This document shows positions 37,114 to 50,914 of a stretch of DNA of 64,000 nt, piece after piece. This stretch comes from Apricaphanius iberus. Lineage: Eukaryota; Chordata; Actinopteri; Cyprinodontiformes; Aphaniidae. The notes under the pieces were generated by a model, which saw nothing but the letters and a program-made list of their open reading frames with translations, searched no databases and was not told the DNA's origin. Where the stretch lies: assembly GCA_028564705.1 (NCBI GenBank), contig JAPXFQ010000075.1:1426001-1490000 (forward strand). The letters run 5' to 3'. Position 1 is the first letter of the stretch. Each line of letters opens with the position of its first letter. The position numbers were made by a program, and so were the translations under genes.

Positions 37114-39242
37114 TGTGAACAATCAAAATTACGCATTGAGTTTTTACAGGGGGGAGCTACTATTTACACAGTTTTTTCTTTTTTATCTGGAGGCGGTTTG
37201 GGTTTCTAACCCCTACGTATACTGGAGGTCAACAATATATTAAACAGGTTTATTGTCAAACCAAATAAGAAAGCCTTGGGTTGCAGCAAACCTAAATTCT
37301 TTTCACTTTTTTTTCAACTTCAGGTTTTCGTTTAAAAATAAATTAGTACAAGAAAGCATATCTGACAACTAAAACATAAAAAACAAACGTGAAAGCCACA
37401 GAAATATAAAAACAGAACTTATGTCCAAAGTAACCATATTTCCAGACATTCACTTCATTAGTTGTTGGCCTTGTAGCTATTTTTCATTGGCAAATAACAA
37501 AATCCATGCTTCATTCTAAGTTGATAAGACTTCAAACTGACCCCTGAAAGCAATGACATGTTTCTAACAAGAGCTGTTTGTGCAGCAAAAATCAAGCTGG
37601 AATCAATGCTTAGCACTACACAGATTACACATACAAATAGAAGCAGCTTCTGTCAGGCATTTTCTGAGTTTTATCATAACCGTCATCAAAGCTCAGCTCC
37701 CCACTGCTACGCCAAGAATAACACACAAAGAAGGGTTCTGTTTCTCGTTGGAGGGGGGTTATAAATGATTCGCTATGCCAGGTGAAAGTCTGTGTATAAG
37801 CAGTCATTTATTAACAAGTCCCCAGAGCTTGTGTTGAAAAATTTCATTTCATTTCCTTTACCAACTCCATAAAGGGGTTGATCACTGGCTTAACAAAAAA
37901 AAAAAAAAGGCAGAGATCAGAGCTAGAGCTGATGTATAACATACAGCCAAATACAGACAGGCTTAGAATACATACGCATGGCTAAAGTTTCCTTTGAAAT
38001 GTAGCTGTGAAACATAAGGAAGCGCCTCTTTTCAACGTTCCTGTTTGCACTTCCACAACGTGAACATGCAGACACACTCACTAAGGAATTCCTATCCATC
38101 TCCAAGGTCTCGCATGCAATAGGATTGATGCGTAAAGAAAGTGTGGAAGGTAAAAAGCTTTGCAACTTTTAAAACCTTCTGCATGTTCCTGCATTGGGAA
38201 TTAGATATTAAGCCAAATACAGGCTAGGGGAAAAAAAAAATAGAAGGCAAGAACAAACGTTAGAATTAATGGAGTCGCCCACCAGGAGGCTGTATCGATT
38301 TTGTGGCCTGGAGAGTGCAGGGCGTTTTTCTGCTAGAGGAAGCTAACTGCTAGCAACTCCACAACACAGAGGAACACGATCAGGTTTTTGTTATCTATGG
38401 ACAAAACACATCAAGCCAATTTCTTGTAAAAAAAAAAAAAAGATGATCTAGTACCTTTACTCATAAAGACACCGCTTGTACAGTAAAACCAGTAAGCCCA
38501 AATCGTTTGTGAAAGCAGGCACAGAAGGGTGGATGTATTACAGCACCGTCTAGGCTATTTGATATATGCTAACCTTTTTCCAACATCACAGCTATTTTCC
38601 AGGCTCAAAGGTTGGATATGGAACATGAGCATGGTTGTAGATTGGTTATAGGTTGTAGTTACAACAATAAAAACAGATAATACGCTCCCCGAACTGGACA
38701 ATGTTCCTGTCTGAAACGCAGAGAAACACATTGTTAGCTTGTATTGCTGGGAGAAATTAGCATGGCCAATGAGCACAATGGCCAAATCCCCGTAGCTTAC
38801 CATCTTGTAACTCAAACACCTTGAAGGGTCAGCTCAGGTTTCTTGAAGTGAGATTTGGTGAGGTCATCATCCGTCGTAAGTTCTGTTGCGTCTTGTTTCC
38901 ACAGAGCCGTAGGGCACGTGTCGTTACGCTGTTTTTCGGTCCAAACGGCTAATGAGGCGTCACAATAGTGCAGCAACAAAAGTGACAAACAAGAATGTCT
39001 TCTGCTCGTCGCAAACCATGATGTTTTTTGTGTTCCCCAATCAATGGGCTGTATTGAGAGGAGCCAATAGGTCTGCCTTAACTTAGGATGTACAACTGAA
39101 GGGGGCCTAGAAATGGTGGGTTACGGGTAGGTAACAGAGAAGACAAAGTTTCAACATGAAACAGCTAAGTCCAAATGAAATGCTCTAGCATTACCTTACA
39201 CAGGCTGTAAAACCCCTGCAGTGAGGCAAAGAGGCAGAGTGG
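37114..39242. other. intronic DNA, nothing recognised
   Basis: About 2.1 kb of intron without a recognised gene or repeat. Confidence 0.5.
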
Positions 39243-39244
39243 TC

Positions 39245-39835
39245 TTAGGCCGTTTTCACATGTGTGGCCGTACCAGAAAACGGCCAGAGAAAATGCTAAT
39301 TTTTTCTGTTCACATGTCACGGATCTCTGCCCGTATTTGAATCCAGTGTTTTACTACAAATAAACAGCAGGTGGCGGTATACAAATAAGTCTGTAGTTCT
39401 CCAACAAACAAGGGAGTGAGAAGTACCGACGTCATAAAACGAGCGACAGCCTAGAATGTAAACAAACTGGTCTACTGGTCAGCTGCTACCTGAAGCCATC
39501 TACAGGGTGAGTGTTGTAGTAAACCCGCCGTTTTGTAACCTGCTGTGTTGCTGTGGGATGCTTGAATCGCGTTGTTTTGGTATTTGTATGGTCGCGAGGT
39601 GATTCTGTAATTTCGGCCGGCGGTGTCGTCATTTCCGCGTGGAGCGCGTCTATTGTCTTGAGTGCGGCCAGAGTACGGGTTGTGTTCACATGATACGTGG
39701 CCGCTCGTACCTGGACTCGGATACTACCTCCAAGGCAGGTCTCTCTGGCCGTATCCTGGCACGGTACAGTCTGTGTTCACATGGTACGAAATAAGTGGAT
39801 TTTGACCAAATACGGACTCCCGTACCATGTGAAAT
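39245..39835. mobile_element. MITE-like element with inverted ends
   Basis: The left end GGCCGTTTTCACATGTGTGG..CGTACCAG is inverted at the right as CTCCCGTACCATGTGAAATA, and a similar TTCACATGGTACGAAATA occurs just inside. The body is unusually CpG-rich for the intron. No coding potential; superfamily unresolved. Confidence 0.5.
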
Positions 39836-41779
39836 ATTCATTTCATAGCAGTATTTTGGTATGCGTTTGATCATTTACTGATAATAAAATTAGCTTTATC
39901 AGCTGAAATGCTTAAGTACGACACAACTAAACAGAAACCGTAAACGGGTCACAACATTTTATAAAGCCTATGTTGTGGTTACAACACAGGGGGGATTCTA
40001 GGGTCAGAGGTTTAGGGGTGCTGAGCACCCAAAGAGTGTACCAGCCAGGCAAGATTGATTTTAACACACACGCACTGACAAAAGGAGATGTTATGTTAAT
40101 GGTCATCCAGTCAGTATGGACTTAGCCGGTCAGTGGCACCTTGGCTATAATATTCGCATATGCACCTAAATCAGCCAGTGCTCATAAAAATATCTTAACC
40201 TAGAAACAGAAATTACCTTTAAAAAAAAAAAAAAAACAACAACAACCAGTAAAGCATAACTAGGAGAGCTTAGACCTCTGTTTAAATTCCTTCATATCTG
40301 ATTATCCCTAAAATGTAATCACTTATTACCATTTCTGACATTTTCTGGTTATTGCATCCAAATATGTCAAAAACTTTGAGTTAGTTTGTTAACAGCTTTA
40401 TTTCTATTTTATAATATGTTACTCTATAACTTACTGTATGTGTTTTCACTTTCCCTGTATTCTTATTTTATGTGTGCGCTGCCTTAACATGAATTTCCAC
40501 GATGTAGGATCAAGAATCTATTCATGCAGAGATGAACAGATAAATGTCAGCAAAAACATACCCTCTTTTGTGTAGTGAATTTGTTATTATAGTACAATTA
40601 TTAGTGATTATGATAAATATCATATGAAACATATGAAAGCATTAGTAAACATTTTGAAATATTAAGAAATTTGTTTATTTCGTCTTCTTCTGCAGTTTGG
40701 TGAACTTCTGATGCCTCAAACAATCAAAATGCTTGAAAGAATCCAAAAAGCAGTTTTTTTTCCTGAATTAACTAAATAAATTTATGAATAAAAGGCTTTT
40801 TTTCTGAAATGTGATCATTTTAAAATGAATACTTTACTATGAGATGTGTTTTTCTGAATTGTTGGTTTAGTAATATAAAATAAACTAAAAAGTACCAATG
40901 GAGTGTTTCTAGAAGATATTCAGTGGGTATAACTAAAGCAACCAACAAGACTAGACAGCTACAGCCCGAGGTAGCAGACATATACTTCTTAAAAAACAGG
41001 AACTCAAACATGTCCTTTTTATTTAATTAAATTCACTTTTATATTATTTAGGATCCAAAAATGTGAAAATAAAAAAAATAAAAAAAATAAAAGCACAAAT
41101 ATAATTAAAAAAATCATTCTCCAACTTTAGGCCGTGCTTCAGCACACCCAAAAATGGGCTAAAAACGCCTTTGAGTTATGATAATATTTTTTAAATGACA
41201 CCAGTGTTTAAAAAGAGAAATCCAAGAAGGCGGACCGAAAACAGAGCAAGAGGTGTTGAAGACACCCAAACAACCAGCCATGTAATATTTGTATAATTTA
41301 TAACTGACAGCTTTTGAGATAAGAGCGGCAAAAAGAATAATTTAAACTCAAAGATCCATCGATCCTTGAGATCGATAAAACATGTTTGGAATTCTGCTGT
41401 AATAATTACATTTTTGAGTTTTGTGAGTTTTCTCTGGACGACTCTTTGCTTTTTAAAAGAATCCAAACCAGATAGTTCTTCATGAGAATTTAGAATCAGC
41501 TAAAATCTGTATCAGTAGGTCAAACCTTTAGGGGGGAAAAAAACACCATCATGAATTGCACATAACATTAAGATACAGGCATCCTTAATATGGGTTTCTA
41601 AATGCAGTAATTTTTTCGATGTGCTTCATTCATTGCCAGTATGCCCTATGTATGATTTGAATGGGCAAAAACATCCTGCCTCACAACCTTCTTCACACAA
41701 ACGCCCTAAAGCAACCAGACATATCGTCGACAGACAAATAGGGCGGTACTAAATTTAAAGTTTAAAGTTCGCCTAAATA
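39836..41779. other. intronic DNA, nothing recognised
   Basis: About 1.9 kb of AT-rich intron with A-runs near 40220 and 41070. No gene. Confidence 0.5.
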
Positions 41780-41787
41780 GTGGTGGG

Positions 41788-42223
41788 TAGGGGTGGGTGG
41801 CATGGCAAAATTTTCATTTCACGGTATTTTAAAAAAAACATATATCGGTATTACGGTATTTAACGGTATTTGTTTTCCATACACGACCGTTCATATCCAC
41901 ATTATCTTATAAGAACGAAGAATATTAAAATGTGCTTTAAATAGCCCATTTTACTGCCATATGGACTGCAGCATGTTGTTTTTTCCAGACACAGGTGAAT
42001 GATATGAAAATAATTAAAATGATTATGATTCTAGTAAACTTTCTTGATTTTCTAAGGCTGAAAGTATAATTTTTTTAAAACCTCACGTTGGCACAAACAA
42101 CAAATTCCCCTCATTAAACGTTCCGGAAGTTGTCAGAGCTATTCACCGGTATAGAGGTATATTAAAAATTCATATAAAATAAACACCGGTTTTCGGTATG
42201 AACCGGTATACCGCCCAGGCCTA
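41788..42223. mobile_element. hAT-type MITE (436 bp) with perfect 8-bp target duplication
   Basis: Begins TAGGGGTGGGTGGCATGGCA and ends GGTATACCGCCCAGGCCTA, imperfect inverted repeats. The core carries CGGTATT and ACCGG motifs. The flanking GTGGTGGG is duplicated exactly at 41780-41787 and 42224-42231. Confidence 0.88.
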
Positions 42224-42784
42224 GTGGTGGGCGATATAAACGGTATAAAGGAGAATGGAAGAGATTTGGAGGGTCACCTACCTTGATTCTGCATTTTGAT
42301 GATGTCATCAAGCTGTGCTTAAATGCTTTGTACCAGGTACACCAGGAGGATAAATACTAATATTCAGCGTAGATATTGCACTCTTATAATGTGTTGTTTT
42401 CTATTTAACAGAAAAGAAACCTGTTTAACTTAAAGAATTTTTCTATTCAAACAGTTGCATCTTTTTTCGTAAAATATTGCATGTATAAATAAGTAAACGG
42501 GAAAGTAGAAAGAAATGTTATTCCTTATGTTACATTTTACACTTCAGGTTAAACTATTTTAAAACGTATTTTTTCCATAACATTTAGCTTGTATTTATTT
42601 GAAATATTTTCATCTTTATGAATGTTGGGAGAGTATATGTTACAAATAAAGATTAGAAATTTTTTAAAGCGCATTTTGAACGGTCATTTTGAAATATGTA
42701 AACAGCAGAAAAGAAAACATAACCCTAACCCGCACGCTTTAGATTACATGGCGAAGAAGCTAGCCCCAATTCAACTTGCTTAAT

Positions 42785-43280
42785 GTATCCATGTATCATG
42801 GATGTGAATCTTACAACAATTCACGATTCGATTCCGATTCATGGAGTGACGATTCCAATCAGAATTCTCGTTTCAGAATCAATTCACAATCAATACTATT
42901 AATTTTTTTTTAAAGTGCCAATTTGTAGGGTTGAGACAATATGCTTTTCTCCCGATTCAATTCTTGTATGGGTTTTTTGTAAGTGCTGAATATTGCAGAT
43001 ATTTAATTCACTATAGTATTGAAAAGATATATAATTTTCTGAATGTTCTACTACCCACATCTTAAACCTTTACAACAGAATGAATGAAAAGTAAAGAATT
43101 TCTAAAGTGACTGCTACATACTTAAATATACTTCATAATAAAGTGAACTTAAACATTTTTTTCCAAGCCTGGGCTGCATGTAAAAAATAAAGTTTTTGAA
43201 AATATATTTTTTAATAAATACATTTTTTTTTAAATCAAACACAAAACAAATCGATTCAAAATGACAAAAATCGCTTGATC
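42785..43280. repeat. probable MITE with GATTCGATTCC motifs
   Basis: CACGATTCGATTCCGATTCATGG at the left, a TTGAGACAATATGCTTTTCTCCCGATTCAA block in the middle, and AAATCGATTCAAAATGACAAAAATCG at the right resemble a common teleost MITE. The ends are not resolved. Confidence 0.5.
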
Positions 43281-43744
43281 TATATCTCCAACATAATCTG
43301 AGCAGCTATAAGAAAACACAAACGGGGGATGCTTTTTAGTGCATGACACTGTGGGACACCAGGGTTTGGTGCCATGACTAAAAACATGCGGGTAAGGAGA
43401 AAAATCGAGATGTTTGCAACTAAACGCACACAAAAAAAGGAGAAAAAAAGGCCACGTTGATCCAAGATCTATCCATGGCTTCTTCCTGAGAATGTAGGAG
43501 CACCAGCCCAGAAAGTGCTTAGGTCAGCGCTTCCTCCCCTGTTCTAACTAAAGCTCTGTGAACTTCTATGTAGTGTGGCGCTGCAGATAGCTACTTTTCT
43601 GGTCAATGAAGGAGTTGTGCAAAAATAGAAGGGGAAAAAAGCATAAAACAGACCTATGGCGGACACAAAAAGAAAATATATAAAATTCTAGAAAATCACA
43701 TGGTATGATGTTTAAAGAATTTATCAGCAAATTGTGGTGGAATA

Positions 43745-44430
43745 TAAGTATATTTTCATCTACAAACAAAGATTTCTGGCTCACATAGACCTGTAACTTC
43801 TTCTGTAAGAGGCTCCTCTGTCCTCCAAATGTTACCTGTATTAATGGCACCTGTTTGAACTTATCAGTACAAAAGACACCCGTTCAGAACCTCCAAACTC
43901 CACTACGGCCAAGACCAAAAACTTGTCAAAGGACACCAGAAACTAATTTGTAGACCTGCACCAGGCTGGGAACTCTGAATCTGCAACAGTTAAAGCAGCT
44001 TGGTGAGAAAAAGAGGGTTGGGACCAAAGTAACAAAGGCTAAAATCTGTAACACATTTCACCACCAGGGACGCAAATCCTCCAGTGCCAGATGTGTCCCC
44101 CTGCTTAAACCAGTACATGTCCAGGCCCGTCTGAAGTTTGCTTGAGAGAATCTGGATGATCCAGAAGACGACTGGGTGAATATCCATTTAGTCAGACGGA
44201 ACCAAAGTAGAACTTTTTGGTAAAAACTCTACTTGTCGTGTTTGGAGGGGGAAACAGTAGAGTTGCATCAAAACAAAACCATATCTACTGTGAAGCATGG
44301 GAGAGGAAACATTATGCTTTTGAGCTGCTTTTCTGCAAAGGAAAACTGATCTGTGTAAAGGAAATAATCAATGGGCCCATGTATCGTGATATTTTGAGTG
44401 AAAACCTCCGTCATCAGACAGTAGGTTTAC
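43745..44430 (+). mobile_element. Tc1/mariner fragment, same family as 21912-23125
   Basis: GATTTCTGGCTCACATAGAC, CTTCTGTAAGAGGCTCCTCT and CTCCAAACTCCACTACGGCC (ATG lost: ACG) align block by block with 22070-22240. Transposase pieces follow to CAATGGGCCCATGTATCGTG. Neither terminal repeat is present. Confidence 0.8.
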
Positions 44431-46440
44431 ATGCACATTTAATCGAGCTTTTTGGAGTAAACAGACTATGGGCTTCCCCCCCCTGTTGAGAGTTGAGACC
44501 CAGTTTTCATGTCACTCAGAAAATCGAAAAAAGAAATGATTTAAGTTAGACTCCCTGATGATAGATGGCGATAGGCGCCCCTGCATGTTAGCCTTGCAGC
44601 GGTTAGCTTTGAGCTGCACTCGGAACAGAGGCTTGTGGGAATGAAGCAGGCGGAGTTAAAGCAGGATATTCACAATCACAATCCAACTTCTTTTCGTCAG
44701 GCCAAACATGCACTGATTGGCCGCTTACGTTTGTCTTAGCCGCCATATTCAACGTCTTGTTGGTTAATATGTTTATAGGCCAAAAATGATGCATTTAATG
44801 AAAGGGGTGGTGGTCTACTTTTCAAAATCTTGTGCACAGAGCTTATCAATAAAAACGGATTACAAAAATAGTTATCAATAATGTTTATGGTTCGTACAGT
44901 TCTCTTGTTTTTCACATGATTATAGAAGATACCAACAGGTCCGTAGAGTGGGCTACCTGCTTGTTAGAGTCTGCAGCCAGCTGCTTCCCAAATATGCCAA
45001 TACTGGTTTCCCTTAGAAATAGCTTTACAACAGACTTGTTTAGGTTTCTGAGCCATGGCCACACAATATTTTTGGTTTTTGTTTACAACTTGATAATGCT
45101 TTTTTTTTTTTTAAAGAAAAATGAAAAGAAAGACGGCTAAATTTGTCTTGCAAGATGACGTTTTAGTAGCTCAATCAAAGGAATTTAGGTAGCATGCCAC
45201 AGACACTACTCAGACGGGCTCCAGTACCCTCTGCTCCATATCCGTGTTCGCTGGAATTGAGGTTACGGCCTCTGGCTTGGACCCCAAGTGCCTCCCACAA
45301 TGCACTCTGCTCTAGCACGCTCCTGTTTAATCTGCATCTTCCGCTGGTCATTAGCTTCAACGGCAACTCTTGGCTGTACGTTTATGAGCCCTGCGAGGAT
45401 AATGACTCTGCCCCTCGATCCATCACTGAGACAGATGAGCCCAAATTATGCCCCCCTCAGAAGTTCTCTTTTTATGCCGTGCTTGTCGCAATGTTCCCCT
45501 TTACACGTTGCTGCCATATTGCAATATTTCTACCATAAAAAAGGCTCCTCGAGGAACGGACGCCCAATTCATTAAACTGAACTGCAAAGCGTGTAGTTGA
45601 AGTAACTCTGCTTTGCTTCCTGCTGGGATCCCCTTTCGATGCTCCTGCACCTGCTTCTCAAACCAATCAGCACCTTTTACAGACAAGAACAAAACACATT
45701 GTCGTTGTGAACCCCCCCACCCCCCTCTCTCTCTTCTATCATTCCTCCAACACAACAGGATGTTGCTCGGTGACACAGCAGGGCTGCGGCTGCACGGAGA
45801 CATGTAGAGGCAGGCCAGGGACAGCGCTCGATAAAAGAATTTTAAAATGCGGAGAAAAAAAACAACAGGAGGTGGGGGAGAGACATGGGGGGGGGGGTTG
45901 CGTTGGCCTGCCCCATGTACAAACGGCGTATTACCGTAACTCCCTTCTTTTGGAGACGCATTTTAATCGGAGGGACAGAATGAAACTGACAGGGGAGGCA
46001 AAGATGCGTCAAAGATAAGTGATATGATGTCGCCAAGCAACACAACACACCTCCAATCAAGCGCAAGCCGAACTCTAAGGAAACAAAAAAAATCACAAAA
46101 GAGCCGGCAGTAAAGGAGTGACACCAGCAGTCAGCCGTCGACTGTAACCCAGATTCCGAGAGGTGCTGATACAGAACCTTTCCTCCTGGATCTCCTTTGC
46201 TCAAAAGCAAGGTATTCCTTGGATGGCTCGTCTCGAGGGCCTTGTGGTCTCTTGTCGCCGAGGCCTGCTTTCGTCAGAGTGTGAGTCATGTGACTGGGGT
46301 TACAGCCAAGAAGAGGTAGTGAGCCACGGATCTTTCTGTCTAAAAGCCTATCATCATCTTAGATTATAAAAGAGAGGCTTTATCTAATACGCAGCTGATG
46401 CACTCAACACCACCCCCAAACGCTCCCTTCAAAGGAATTT
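44431..46440. other. intronic DNA, nothing recognised
   Basis: About 2 kb upstream of exon 1's donor side, moderately GC-rich near 45.2-45.9 kb with C-rich and G-rich runs. ORFs of 100-122 codons on both strands overlap one another and show no domain. Confidence 0.45.
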
Positions 46441-46458
46441 GATTGATCAAGCGAATAG

Positions 46459-46695
46459 CTTGATGATGTTCTGAGGAGTAATCTGGTCATTCATTCAGTC
46501 CTGTTGGAGCAGTGAGTATCCCAAACTCCACTTCTATCCTACTCCTTTATTCTGAAACACCCTAGGGTTCAAATGTGAAGTTCTGTCTGGTGTTTAAGGT
46601 TCGGCATATTGGGAACGAGTGTATGAAACCGGTAAAGGACAAAGACTCGTGGGCTCCGACAGGCTAATACCTTCCCTCATTTTAGCCACCATACT
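46459..46695 (+). repeat. dispersed repeat R4, copy 1
   Basis: GATGTTCTGAGGAGTAAT, CATTCATTCAGTCCTGTTGG, GAAGTTCTGTCTGGTGTTTA and GTGTATGAAACCGGTAAAGG blocks recur in the same order at 51831-52040. Confidence 0.8.
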
Positions 46696-46815
46696 GCCAA
46701 TGCCCAGCAACAAGTGGGGGAGGGGCAGAGCTACGGTTATGTTTTGTTTTCTTTATGAACACCTTAGGATGTTAAAAACCACAGTAGGGCTGGTAGATAT
46801 CTCCGTACCCCTTTA

Positions 46816-47687
<872 letters not shown>

Positions 47688-48599
47688 CTGAAAATAAAGT
47701 ACAAAGGAGTACTTTATCACACCTTGCTCCCTTTCCTGTCTTTCTTGCTGTCTCATCGGGGACCAATGAGATGTGTTCAAAAGTCAGACCAGCAGGTTGG
47801 CTGTTGAAGAGTCTTCAGGGACAAATGAAGACTGAACTTCTCGCATTTGTTCTGGGATCAAACTAAAATCTTTCCATCTGAGGAGTCCTAGGATGGTTTT
47901 CTTCCCGTAACATCAAATCTCACAAAGATGGCAGCGATTAATTCTCTGGAAGACTGGTGTGGTGTGTGTGTGGTTTCCCTGAAGATGGTTTGAGTTCTTT
48001 TTCATCTCATCAGCCTGCGTTTAAATGGCTCTGTAATCAACTCATTATGGCTGAACTGGTGCTTCTTTTCATCCCCCCCTACAACCCCTCATTCAGAACC
48101 TCCACCTGCTGAGTTCATAATCCGAAGAGTCAAAGGTCAGAATTAAAGTTCAGGAACAAAACTGCTCGAAAATAAGACTCCAAATCAATGTTTCTCACAC
48201 GCTCCGTTGTCCATGTTCGTTTCTTTATTTTAATGTATTTTTAGCTGTTAAGAGCGACGGTCACCACAAGCAGGAAGCGCTCAGAGGAGGAGAAGAATGG
48301 CAGGAAAAGGAGCAATCAGTCCGGCCAACCAGTGTTTTACGACAAGTTTCAAGCGCTGACCACTTTTCATTATTTAAGCCCGAGGAGCCAGAAAGTGCGC
48401 CTGAATGCAACACTGCGGTGCCCACACAGGAAATCCCGCATTCCCGTGCGCCAAAACATCCATGCCGACTGTGTTATGAAGGAGCTAATACATAAACTGC
48501 GAACCGCCGACTCTGGGAACAGGAAAAGCTCTCCAAACCTGCTCGGCTTTACTGTCCTGAGAGGAGGGGGAAAAAACGATAGAAAGAAAAAATAAACAA

Positions 48600-48960
48600 T
48601 CCCCGTTAACTTTAAGCTCCAGTAGGGAGTTCAGCGTCGGGCCCTGGAAACTTCGGTGGTCCTCTTCATATAAGACGGGTATCCAGACTGCGGAACTGTT
48701 CCGTGAGAAGTTTTTGCTCCGTTCCTCTTCCTCGGTCAGCACCTCGGACCATTCCAACGTCGCTGTTACAGCCGCTCTGCAGAGGGTGGGGTTTCAAAAC
48801 TTTTCCTCTCTCAACAGGAAACAGTCAGCTGACACGCGTCGGCCAATCGGGGCGAAGTAAATACAAAACTTCCGATTTCAAAATAAAACTTTAACAAGCC
48901 GGACTTCAGGGCAAAACTGGGCAAAACACAATGGCGCCCGCCATATTGTGAGTGGCACAT
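48600..48960 (-). promoter_or_regulatory. map3k11: putative map3k11 promoter / noncoding first exon region
   Basis: Relatively CpG-rich DNA about 1-1.3 kb upstream of the coding exon. It contains a CCAAT box (48843-48847, GGCCAATCGGGGCG), a CGCCATATTG sequence at 48939-48948 that fits the YY1 consensus in inverted form, and several GGAA/TTCC ETS-like sites. Beyond about 49.0 kb the DNA turns AT-rich. The 90-codon minus-strand frame at 48485-48757 is probably 5'UTR or chance. The exact start site and donor of the noncoding exon cannot be fixed from sequence alone. Confidence 0.4.
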
Positions 48961-50600
48961 TGTCTTGGAAAGCAATTGAACCTGTTTGAATCACACTTGG
49001 AAACTGGGTTTTCCGAAAAAAAGGATCGGTAAAATACGTGTACTTGGTTTTTTAACGCGTTTTGAACCTGTGAAAATGAAAATCTTAGTGATAATGGTGC
49101 TGAAGGAGAATAAAATGAACAAAGTTTGACAAATAAAATAACAAAGCAAGCTAAAACCTATTTGACACAGACTGGTTTTTGAATGCAACTAAATTTACCT
49201 TAACTATGAAATTATACCAAAACGCTTGTTAAATTTAGTTTGACTGTTGAATTAATTCATAAACTTTACCTAATGTATTATTCCTGCATAATTATTAAGT
49301 GGCTGTGGGATCCCTTTAGATGTTGACTATTTATTCGTATCATAAATAAATAAATAAATGAATAATCATTGAAACATATCCCAATAAAACTCTTTAAAAA
49401 TGTATTTTATTTTAAAAGTCACACCATCAGTTCTTGTTTGTCTCGTTTGCCTCACACCGTCTGTTGAATAGAAACTGAGGGGAAAAAAATGCTTAAAACC
49501 ATTTTAATGTTTTTTAAAGGTAGACATTAGAAGAAAAACATTTCTTCATTTGTAACCTTTAATTTTGGTTTAAAAATCAACACTTTTTAACACATGAATG
49601 TATGTTGCTCTTTTAAACTTTTGTTATCATATTTTCAGAAATTTCTTTGATTTGGATAGCTTTTTAAACCTTTAATAATGGTGTAATCCAGTTAAGTATT
49701 CAGTTGCAAAGTGAGAAATTTCTCAATTTTACCGAAACACGGCCCTTTTACCTCGGAATAGTTGAGCTCCAACTCGAAGCTCTTGATAGTAGACCGAGTA
49801 GAGTGGATAACTCAGAGAACAAAGATGGCTGCGCCCGTAGTTGAGATGTATTTTCTTTGTATTTGTGCTATGTTGGTCATTTCAATGTCATTTTTAAATG
49901 CTCTGACACACTTGACTACATTGCTGCTTTTATCCGGTCGCCAATTTAGACATTGATCGGTGTGTTTGCAATACAACATTAAGCTTTGTTTTTCAAGCTG
50001 GTCTGCTAAAGATGCTATGTCACTAACAATAACTCCAGCATTATACACAATACACACCATTCTCAACATATCATCATGAAAACAAGGTGATGGCAGGATT
50101 TTCTTTGCAGGAAAGTTAGCTAGTGATTATGGGAAGATTGATGGAACAAAATACAGGTCAATCCTGGAGGACACGTTGGAGAGAGTTTTGGGACTGGGGT
50201 GGAGATTTAATGACCCTAACCATACACTATAATGAAATTATTTAGATTGTAGTAAGTCCAGACCTATGTCCAATAGAGACTTACCCTAAAGGACTCACAG
50301 CTGTGCTTTCAGTAATTAAGTAGTTTTTCAAAGTACTGTCTCTTGGGAGCTAAGCAAATACGTCTCTCTTTTTTTGATTATTTCTGACCAATTTTATCAT
50401 CAGTTAAACCAATAATAAAACCATCATTCTCATTCAACGTCCCAATCACACCTTGCTTTGTTATCATTTATCACTTAAAGTCATTATTAAATATATACAT
50501 TAAATTTTTATATAAAACATGACAAATTATGTCACTTTTCTAACTGCTATCTTGCAGACCTTTCCTTTCTTTCATTCATTCGCCCATTCCAAAATGCTCA
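48961..50600. other. intergenic DNA, no gene supported
   Basis: AT-rich intergenic DNA. At 49822-49829 AAGATGGC (a YY1-like element) overlaps an ATG that opens a 43-codon hydrophobic frame (49824-49955). It is too short and unsupported to be called a gene. Confidence 0.5.
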
Positions 50601-50764
50601 TACATGCCTCTTCACCTTTTGCTCACAATTTCTGTTGCTCCTGATCATTGACCCTAAGCAATTATGGTCCTTTACCCTCTTTACTTTGTTGCCGCTCCAG
50701 TTGCACACATTTGTGCTGTCTTGATGTGACTAATTTTCATCCCTCTTAGCAGTATATACCCCTT

Positions 50765-50890
50765 CCTATCAAGCTTTTCCTCTACCTGCAGATCACAATG
50801 TCATCTGCAAGCATCATAGTCCCGTCTAACATCATTTGGAAGCCTGTTTATCACCAAGGCAAACAAGAAGGGCCTTAGAGCTTATCCTTG
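50765..50890 (-). mobile_element. non-LTR retrotransposon fragment, same type as 23965-24095
   Basis: CTGCAGATCACAATGTCATC (minus strand DDIVICR, an RT catalytic block) is followed by CAAGGCAAACAAGAAGGGCCTTAGAGCTTATCCTTGATGC, the antisense of the conserved RT segment upstream of it. Confidence 0.6.
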
Positions 50891-50914
50891 ATGCCGTCTC
50901 ACATAGAATACTTT

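Noticed and set aside
42722..42734. AACCCTAACCC telomere-like sequence
   Set aside because: Only about two units; no array, and expected by chance.
45842..46210. 122-codon minus-strand ORF with hydrophobic stretches
   Set aside because: Overlaps equally long ORFs on the other strand and has no recognisable family; C/G homopolymer runs inflate the open frame.
48485..48757. 90-codon minus-strand ORF upstream of map3k11 exon 1
   Set aside because: Lies in the putative promoter/5'UTR; no SH3-preceding sequence is expected here and the exon-1 ATG has the MLK3 N-terminus.
49824..49955. 43-codon hydrophobic frame starting MAAPVVEMYF
   Set aside because: Not called as a gene: too short, with no stop-to-polyA support. 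Kept only as a low-ranking observation because of the YY1-like motif at its start.
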